From the NCBI GenBank assembly GCA_964639885.1, contig CAZXEH010000005.1:42076-106075 (forward strand): DNA of 64,000 nucleotides. The letters are read 5' to 3'. Positions 59,901 through 64,000 of this stretch are shown piece by piece. A program made the position numbers and the translations under genes. The DNA is from JAGNLA01 sp964639885 (GTDB taxonomy: Bacteria > Caldisericota > Caldisericia > JAAYUI01). Positions within the stretch are counted from its first letter, which is position 1; each line of letters starts with the position of its first letter. The notes under the pieces are model-generated. The model made no database searches. It worked only from the letters and a program-made list of their open reading frames with translations, and was not told the origin of the DNA.

Positions 59901-60234
59901 AGGCAATTCCTTTGCACTCACTGTCCCTGCGCAAGCAGTTAAAGGTTCGACCTATGTTCCAATGCGCTTTATCGGCGAACAGCTAGGAGCTAACATCGAT
60001 TGGGACGCCAAGGAAAAGAAGGTCACATATATCCTTGGACTGACAACCGTTGAAATCTGGATCGGCAAAAAAGCTGCAAAAATCAATGGCGCTCCTGTTG
60101 AGATGCCTGGCCCGCCTGTGATCGTCAAGGGAACAACTCTTGTTCCGTTGAGATTTGTCGGCTCTGCACTGGGCGCTGCAATCTCATGGGAGGACAAGAC
60201 AAAAACTGCAACAGTTGAGTATCCTTTGCCCTGA
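56926..60234 (+). CDS. secreted M1-family (gluzincin) metallopeptidase with two stalk domains
   Basis: Start set at GTG 56926, which follows CAGGAGGG; the frame begins earlier at 56908. 1102 residues: signal peptide (RRITLFVAIWLLATTIVVPV), N-domain (~25-225), catalytic domain with intact H334-E-M-A-H338 (FMTHEMAHVSWWGG) and the third ligand in FMSEAFAEFSSF. A following helical/Ig region (~480-955) and two stalk repeats (YVPMRFIGEQLGANIDWD, LVPLRFVGSALGAAISWE) finish it. It probably removes N-terminal residues from peptides at the cell surface. It is a paralogue of the gene 56 nt upstream, where these residues are lost; the two may form a complex. Confidence 0.88.
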   Translation: MRRITLFVAIWLLATTIVVPVKSIENSKPVKNDKAVIYRREIIPSNFPKPNAKRDGSAYLISKIKAVCNVGVFEQKAGFMDAEITHFFSVGEDTILPNEWGNITWFFTIKEISLDGFQIKWKMHDRYQNVFELPQDVKVKAGDHQLKIKVRWDCYTPPEYWSSANIWTYFGPDGFHLMNHWYFLPENYAFTDAVDFDMDFSVPPDWYLCGSYVDPQYRDTPQRLGKYKFISRTDEPFGYRIIGGAYEVYKLSYEDSNIRMYSFKDSKGDGPYIAQMGIDCLKFYSDYYNHKSKGDYFIAQIRCTRGSGFGCEGGFSIDAPYLTKANFMPEFMTHEMAHVSWWGGDGVCGTREQPHYRFMSEAFAEFSSFLFCEKIIGLGYYNAVIAKEEYYFWEYAEGGIPLSSSASASSFPLTYYKGGLVIKCLKSWMGEEPFQKGMREVIDTYSLKDGQDPDNRPRCSQLDYKAIMEKAFGKPLDDFWNVYFDSADIPVPMIDILKKKNDDGTTTDKLSFKYLGNKKLPISAMVWFVDGTSKRYDNPGGDNTYDLDGQVAGLENLNWGSLIHTKDTTYHSMGTATIASILKWREPAVVCKDEEYMDKAQQWANKIGKKVDTYPPPYIEPVAVILVGPSAINTYGPKVMSMLPAKQVGENYLEWYTLKIGGEFGMTTCSNDPDNYFPAYICDVDKGPIPGDLSWTAIFRRSDGCLDISYRSMANGALVPPKPEFQQLPWMDRTANVYDCRFNVNFEKTKDYKISYDGFDPETFTIRKITKPTDNFGAKAQLILNLSRGSCDISIFKETKYLKESWNQSQVYAGKGKYTAKPAGLNMDKCSKNQDYIVKWNDNQTYLYKLDDANNEKWEVGSSLFLQNLPTGSHDLKMVFISSDGLLSDIQETSFKLNSSEPKLEILEKRLLWKSKTISLSGTTDPDTILDPPGKINPDGTFTIDYQSDTCPKNLTVTATNGCGFKVSRTLSVTKYIKFFLTLGKQTSEDYEGNSFALTVPAQAVKGSTYVPMRFIGEQLGANIDWDAKEKKVTYILGLTTVEIWIGKKAAKINGAPVEMPGPPVIVKGTTLVPLRFVGSALGAAISWEDKTKTATVEYPLP

Positions 60235-60252
60235 CAAGTTCTAATCACCAAT

Positions 60253-60279
60253 AAAGGGATGAGGTAGCCTCATCCCTTT
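60253..60279 (+). terminator. terminator after the M1 peptidase gene
   Basis: AAAGGGATGAGG (60253-60264), loop TAG, CCTCATCCCTTT (60268-60279), then TTCATTTT. A strong intrinsic terminator. Confidence 0.9.
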
Positions 60280-60316
60280 TTCATTTTATATTTTGGCAAC
60301 AATCTCACAAAACTCA

Positions 60317-60427
60317 AACGTTATCGGAAGCACTCTTGTTCCTGCCAGATTTGTTGCCGAAGCACTCGGTGCATCAATCAAATACAACGCTCAAACAAAG
60401 GTTGTTATTGTCGAGTATCCGAGATGA
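60317..60427 (+). pseudogene. stalk-domain fragment, remnant of a third tandem copy
   Basis: Behind the terminator a frame without a start codon reads NVIGSTLVPARFVAEALGAS, then IKYNAQTKVVIVEYPR and stops at TGA 60425-60427. It matches the last stalk repeat of the two peptidase-like proteins upstream (LVPVRFVAEALGAKVTW...VEYP). It is the 3' end of a lost paralogue or of a recombination scar, with no promoter or start. Confidence 0.8.
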
Positions 60428-62263
60428 TCACCAGCTGATTTCCGAAGAATCGTTAATCATCCTGATCTCTGCCACTGACTCAGCTTCTGGTTTGGGGACG
60501 TCCTGAAACCCAAGTCCTGTCATTCTCGAAAGGGTTTCGACAGGAACCTCGTAGACGGCAAAGTCCTGTAGCTCGAGCACTTCAAGCTGATTGAGCAGAT
60601 TCTCCTGTGTCAGCACAAAAGATTTCGATTTGACCTGCCAATTGTCCTTGTCCCTGTAATAGATGATCTTCCAGAAAGACTTCGGGATTTTGTATCCCCT
60701 GTATTCCGGATCATTGTCTGTAAAAATTGGCCCACCGATCACCGAGACCTTCAAGCCCTCCACCTGCGCATCGTCAAATATGGCATTTTCAAGGTTGCCC
60801 CAGATTCCAACCTGTGGGTTTCTGTTGCTCTGGTTGAATCTCTCATGCTGGGGGGTGATGTTGGTGAAATAGAAAGAGTCTCTGTTTGCTTTTTGCGCTT
60901 CATAGTCTGAGCCCCAGCACAGGTCGGCTCTTCTTGCAATATGGCCCCTGTCCAGCCGGTTGTTCGAGTACAAGTCATCTCCTGCCTGGTCTTGAGGCTC
61001 AAGCCTGTCATCTGCCCTGAACTTCATGTTCTTCCTGGAGAGTTTGCGCATTGTGCCACCATCTATGTTCCACGCAACCCAAATGGCAAACTTCCGCGAT
61101 TTGCTCATGGAAAGGGAAAAGTGCGTGTAGTCAATGACCTTTCTTCCGTCAACCTCCAGAACATCTCCTGCCGTTTTTTCAGACACAAAGGCTGGAATGG
61201 CCACAGGCGAATCGAGGAAGTTGATCTGATACCCTTCGCCTTCTGCCTGGCTGGTTTCCGGGGTTGCTTTCGGTTTTGGATAGATGTTGAGCTTTTCAAA
61301 AACAGAGGTTGCATAGCAGGCAAGCGAATATTCGCAGGCTGAACCGGCATTGCCGGCAAAATGCAAACCAAGCATCATGTCAGTTGTTTTGTCGCCTTCG
61401 ACAAACATCCACACTGAACCAGAGTCTCCACCTCTGCTGATCTCTCCGTCTGCCGGTTTATGGTTTTCATCGATGCCGATCTCAAAGCATCCGACATCGG
61501 TTGGGCCTGTGTCATAATCGAGTCTCACAACAGTGTCAACCCTTGTCACCTTTCCATAGGTGATGCCGGTTGTCCTGCCTGATTTGACCACAATATCACC
61601 GAGCTCGGGCTCACCAACCCTGCCAACCTCGGTGTTGAGGTCAAGAATGACAGGTGAGAATTCCCTGTAATCAATTGAAGCAACAGCGCAATCACCGGCA
61701 ATTCCAAGGTATGACCTGACAAGATGACCGATGATGTTCTTGTCTCTCGTGTTGTCATCCTTCATGCCAGGCTGGACAATGTTGTCGCCCGTTGAACCAC
61801 TTGCACCATTGAGCACGTGCCAGTTTGACAGTATGTAGGGTTTCCCGCTGCTGGCATCATAAACAACACAACCGGCCGTTCCGGCAGTGATTGAACAATG
61901 ACCGATGCTTACACCGGGTACAACAGGATTTGCCACACCCTTTCTCTTGTCAGCCGCTTCAATCTGTGCATCTATTCTTATTTCTCTGGCACCCTGCGAA
62001 AAGTTCCTTACAACAACATCCGTCGGAATAGTCACCCCACCGATTTCAACTGATTTTGGAAGAGGGTCTTCCCCTTCAGTCTCAAGGGTCTGAAGGCTGA
62101 ACTTCTGGCCAACAGTGAATTTTATGCACTTATCAGCAGTAATGTTCCCACCGACTTCCTTGAATCCAAATCCGATTGACGTCACATTCTTCTTGTCCAA
62201 AAATGAAGAAGCGTTCTTTCTGATATACGCCCTGATGACACTCTGATCCGGTAGTTCGGCCAT
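60428..62263 (-). CDS. trypsin-like protease fused to a DNA/RNA non-specific endonuclease
   Basis: 611 residues, AGGAGG before ATG 62263. No signal peptide, so probably cytosolic. Residues ~1-110 are an unrecognised N-domain (SIGFGFKEVGGNITADKCIK). ~110-340 is a trypsin-like protease with His149 (ILSNWHVLNG), Asp191 (IAGDCAVASIDY) and Ser281 (RGGDSGSVWMF). ~365-575 is a NucA/endonuclease_NS ββα-metal nuclease with the DRGH motif (LDRGHIARRAD, His441) and the metal Asn region FTNITPQHERFNQ. All catalytic residues of both parts are present. An inactive precursor freed by self-cleavage, or a defence effector, are the two obvious ideas; there is no direct evidence. Confidence 0.85.
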   Translation of the reverse strand: MAELPDQSVIRAYIRKNASSFLDKKNVTSIGFGFKEVGGNITADKCIKFTVGQKFSLQTLETEGEDPLPKSVEIGGVTIPTDVVVRNFSQGAREIRIDAQIEAADKRKGVANPVVPGVSIGHCSITAGTAGCVVYDASSGKPYILSNWHVLNGASGSTGDNIVQPGMKDDNTRDKNIIGHLVRSYLGIAGDCAVASIDYREFSPVILDLNTEVGRVGEPELGDIVVKSGRTTGITYGKVTRVDTVVRLDYDTGPTDVGCFEIGIDENHKPADGEISRGGDSGSVWMFVEGDKTTDMMLGLHFAGNAGSACEYSLACYATSVFEKLNIYPKPKATPETSQAEGEGYQINFLDSPVAIPAFVSEKTAGDVLEVDGRKVIDYTHFSLSMSKSRKFAIWVAWNIDGGTMRKLSRKNMKFRADDRLEPQDQAGDDLYSNNRLDRGHIARRADLCWGSDYEAQKANRDSFYFTNITPQHERFNQSNRNPQVGIWGNLENAIFDDAQVEGLKVSVIGGPIFTDNDPEYRGYKIPKSFWKIIYYRDKDNWQVKSKSFVLTQENLLNQLEVLELQDFAVYEVPVETLSRMTGLGFQDVPKPEAESVAEIRMINDSSEISW

Positions 62264-62304
62264 TTGTCCTCCTAATGTTAAATTTACCCTCTATTGTTAA
62301 TCCA

Positions 62305-62333
62305 TTATTAGGATGGTCAGACAATAATGTCAA
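62305..62333 (-). promoter_or_regulatory. promoter of the protease-nuclease gene
   Basis: Minus strand: TTGACA (62333-62328), 17 nt, TAATAA (62310-62305). A ~35-nt leader with AGGAGG follows, so this gene is not leaderless. Confidence 0.6.
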
Positions 62334-62466
62334 TAGCCCAGTCACAGATAATGTGTTTATAATACTAATACATTTTAACGCATATTTTATGAAAAAATAC
62401 TCAATATACTATGACAAAACAAGTCACAATAAATATTAGTTGCCAGATTCCGACAAATTCAATCAA

Positions 62467-62928
62467 TCACACCCAGGGAATCTTCACGTTGGCAAATGTA
62501 GAGAGCATACAGATTTGTCCCAGATGGTGAGCTTCGTGCTCCATTACATGGTGGAAAATCCATGAGTAGGTTTTCTGCGCCCTCATGGAATATGGCACCT
62601 CCATGTCTTTTTCAAGGTTTTCGGACAGCCAGGCAAGGGTTCTGTTTCTGACTATATTTAAGACTTCCATGATGACGGACTTTGATTTGTCCGGAAATGA
62701 CCAGGTCGAGGTTTCAAAAGAGTTTTTTATGATCTTGTCATGAACCCAGTACGACTCAGTGCCTGCGATGTGCGAAAGAATGATTCTCGGTTTGCTGTAC
62801 CTCTCGGTTTTTGGGATTGGGCAGGCAGGTTTGAAATCGAGAAAATCCTCAGGTATCACTTCCAGAACCCGAAGCAGTCTCCCCCTTGTCCAGTCGAGCA
62901 TCCTTATCACATCGGCGCCATTCATCAC
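62467..62928 (-). CDS. DinB-like four-helix metal protein (third of tandem)
   Basis: 153 residues starting in the ATGA overlap with the upstream gene. A four-helix bundle of DinB/YfiT type: WTRGRLLRVLEVIPEDFLDF start, ILSHIAGTESYWVH with the first His, and VMEHEAHHLGQICML with the paired His residues of the metal site (H-x3-H). Related enzymes are thiol-dependent transferases using bacillithiol or mycothiol. Substrate unknown. Confidence 0.85.
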   Translation of the reverse strand: MMNGADVIRMLDWTRGRLLRVLEVIPEDFLDFKPACPIPKTERYSKPRIILSHIAGTESYWVHDKIIKNSFETSTWSFPDKSKSVIMEVLNIVRNRTLAWLSENLEKDMEVPYSMRAQKTYSWIFHHVMEHEAHHLGQICMLSTFANVKIPWV

Positions 62929-63392
62929 TCCTCCTCGTCAAACACAATTTTTGGCTGGAGTGATCCCTTTTCAATTGTCTCAACCAGAAGTTCCATCTGG
63001 CCGTGATGCCAGGCGTCGTGCTCGATCATCCAGAAGTAAACAAATCCAGGCGTCATGTCAACATTGGGCAATTTTTCGTTGAGTTTTCCCTCATAAGGTT
63101 CAAGCGCTTTTATGAGTCTGTCCCTCGGTTCGTTGAGCACCTTGGCTATATCTCCAGCTTTGGTCGATTTGAGTTTGGAGAAATCAGGTTTTTCATCGGA
63201 TTTTGTCACAGGATTGAGGAAATAAAGATATTCACCCTCAAAAAGGTGTTCAATGATGCTTGCAAATCTTGACTTTGCCCATGCCACAGTATCGTTGTCT
63301 TCTTTTTCCGGAATGGTTATTTCAAAATGCTTTGACAGAAAGTCGTTCAACATCATGCGCGAATTGATCGCAAGTTTCTTCGGTGTGTCCAT
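62925..63392 (-). CDS. DinB-like four-helix metal protein (second of tandem)
   Basis: 155 residues. Same plan: MLNDFLSKHFEITIPEKEDN start, central ASIIEHLFEGEYLYF with its His, C-terminal WMIEHDAWHHGQMELLVETI with H-x3-H. Overlaps the next gene by ATGA. Divergent from its two neighbours, so the duplications are old. Confidence 0.8.
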   Translation of the reverse strand: MDTPKKLAINSRMMLNDFLSKHFEITIPEKEDNDTVAWAKSRFASIIEHLFEGEYLYFLNPVTKSDEKPDFSKLKSTKAGDIAKVLNEPRDRLIKALEPYEGKLNEKLPNVDMTPGFVYFWMIEHDAWHHGQMELLVETIEKGSLQPKIVFDEEE

Positions 63393-63401
63393 TATTTCCT
63401 C

Positions 63402-63851
63402 CTAAACGTTCGGTACATTCAGACCGGCAATCAATGCCAGCATAACAATTTGTCCAACATGGTGCGCCTCATGCTCGGGTAAATGGTGGAACACCCATCC
63501 CATGTGAGTTCTTTTGTTAAACATTATGTCGTTTAAGTCAACATCTTTTCTGTCTTCAAGCCAGTTTGTGGTACCTTTTCTCGTTTCATCAAGGAAATTC
63601 AAAATATGGCTTTTAGGCTTTCCCTCAAATGTGAAATCCTGAATGTAGATAGTTCTGTTGTCGGTGGCATGGAGTAAGTACATTTTCTCAGCCCAGGCGA
63701 TATGCTCCAAAATTTTAGTCGGTGAAAAAAATGTTTGACCAGTCGAACTCTTTATCGGTTCATGAATAAAAGACGCAGGAAGAGCATCAAGGATTCTCCT
63801 GGTTCTGTACCTTGTCCATGAAAGCATTTCCAATGCGTGTTTCCCTAGCAT
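63402..63851 (-). CDS. DinB-like four-helix metal protein (first of tandem)
   Basis: 149 residues from ATG 63851. Key residues: ILEHIAWAEKMYLLHA and HLPEHEAHHVGQIVMLAL. It is closest to the copy at 62467 (SWTRYRTRRILDALPASFIH compared with DWTRGRLLRVLEVIPEDFLD). Heads the three-gene operon from the promoter at 63880-63908. Confidence 0.85.
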   Translation of the reverse strand: MLGKHALEMLSWTRYRTRRILDALPASFIHEPIKSSTGQTFFSPTKILEHIAWAEKMYLLHATDNRTIYIQDFTFEGKPKSHILNFLDETRKGTTNWLEDRKDVDLNDIMFNKRTHMGWVFHHLPEHEAHHVGQIVMLALIAGLNVPNV

Positions 63852-63879
63852 CCTCTACCCGTTTTCTAGATATGAATCA

Positions 63880-63908
63880 ATGATAGGGATTTTGATGCCT
63901 ATTGTCAA
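63880..63908 (-). promoter_or_regulatory. promoter of the DinB-like operon
   Basis: Minus strand: TTGACA (63908-63903), 17 nt, TATCAT (63885-63880). The ~25-nt leader carries GTAGAGG directly before the ATG. Confidence 0.6.
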
Positions 63909-63946
63909 AAGTAAATGAATTCAGGATTTGCGGTTAATACAAATGA

Positions 63947-63973
63947 AAACCCCCTCCATTACGGAGGGGGTTT
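63947..63973 (-). terminator. terminator of a minus-strand gene beyond the window
   Basis: AAACCCCCTCC (63947-63957), loop ATTAC, GGAGGGGGTTT (63963-63973); on the minus strand TTCATTTGTATT follows. It would end a transcript entering from the right. Confidence 0.8.
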
Positions 63974-64000
63974 GAAAGCAAATCTGGTTATCTCGACTCT

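Noticed and set aside
1..64000. CRISPR arrays, insertion sequences, prophage, rRNA genes
   Set aside because: No regularly spaced repeats, transposase, integrase, phage structural gene or rRNA segment was seen anywhere.

Overview
The window looks like chromosomal DNA of an uncultivated, probably anaerobic and heterotrophic bacterium with mid-40s GC. Evidence for a bacterium is the cluster tRNA-Trp, secE, nusG, rplK, rplA, rplJ, rplL, plus pst/pho genes, tsaE and Shine-Dalgarno sites. A biotin-dependent Na+-pumping acyl-CoA decarboxylase suggests fermentative sodium bioenergetics. An in-frame UGA in selD shows that selenocysteine is used. Many secreted proteins carry 'copper amine oxidase N-terminal-like' stalk domains, which are common in Firmicutes and in several candidate phyla such as Caldisericota/Cryosericota; I cannot fix the phylum from sequence alone.

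Layout. 1-3.1 kb: end of proS, a glycosyltransferase with an arginine-rich AT-hook-like tail, and lpdA. 3.1-5.0 kb: AT-rich island with a membrane protein. 5.1-12.6 kb: a secreted propeller/stalk protein, facing an operon of two PEGA-propeller membrane proteins and selD (a selenoprotein). 12.6-20.4 kb: two paralogous membrane proteins, a structured RNA that may be 6S-like, then a seven-gene operon in which every stop overlaps the next start. 20.4-28.3 kb: GATase, lipoproteins, propeller proteins, CocE-type hydrolase. 28.4-32.0 kb: ribosomal/secE/nusG operon and tRNA-Trp. 32.1-38.0 kb: M23 peptidase, beta-solenoid-like repeat protein, tsaE, yqeG. 38.0-44.6 kb: complete phoB-phoR-pstSCAB-phoU cluster. 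44.6-46.0 kb: AT-rich SIR2 gene. 46.1-49.6 kb: methylmalonyl-CoA decarboxylase-type Na+ pump. 49.7-53.2 kb: membrane protein, SplB-like radical SAM protein, methyltransferase, lipoproteins. 53.7-60.4 kb: two giant tandem M1-peptidase-like/stalk proteins and a decayed third copy. 60.4-63.9 kb: a trypsin-nuclease fusion and three tandem DinB-like proteins.

Two themes cross the window. First, many genes that head a transcript have a sigma70-type promoter whose -10 box ends only about 6-10 nt before the start codon, with no Shine-Dalgarno, so leaderless mRNAs are predicted. Most genes inside operons have Shine-Dalgarno sites. Two divergent pairs use interlocked leaderless promoters. Second, stalk domains end or interrupt at least six secreted proteins plus one remnant, attached to propellers, a cohesin-like fold, a repeat protein, and active and inactive metallopeptidases. 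This suggests a modular cell-surface system.
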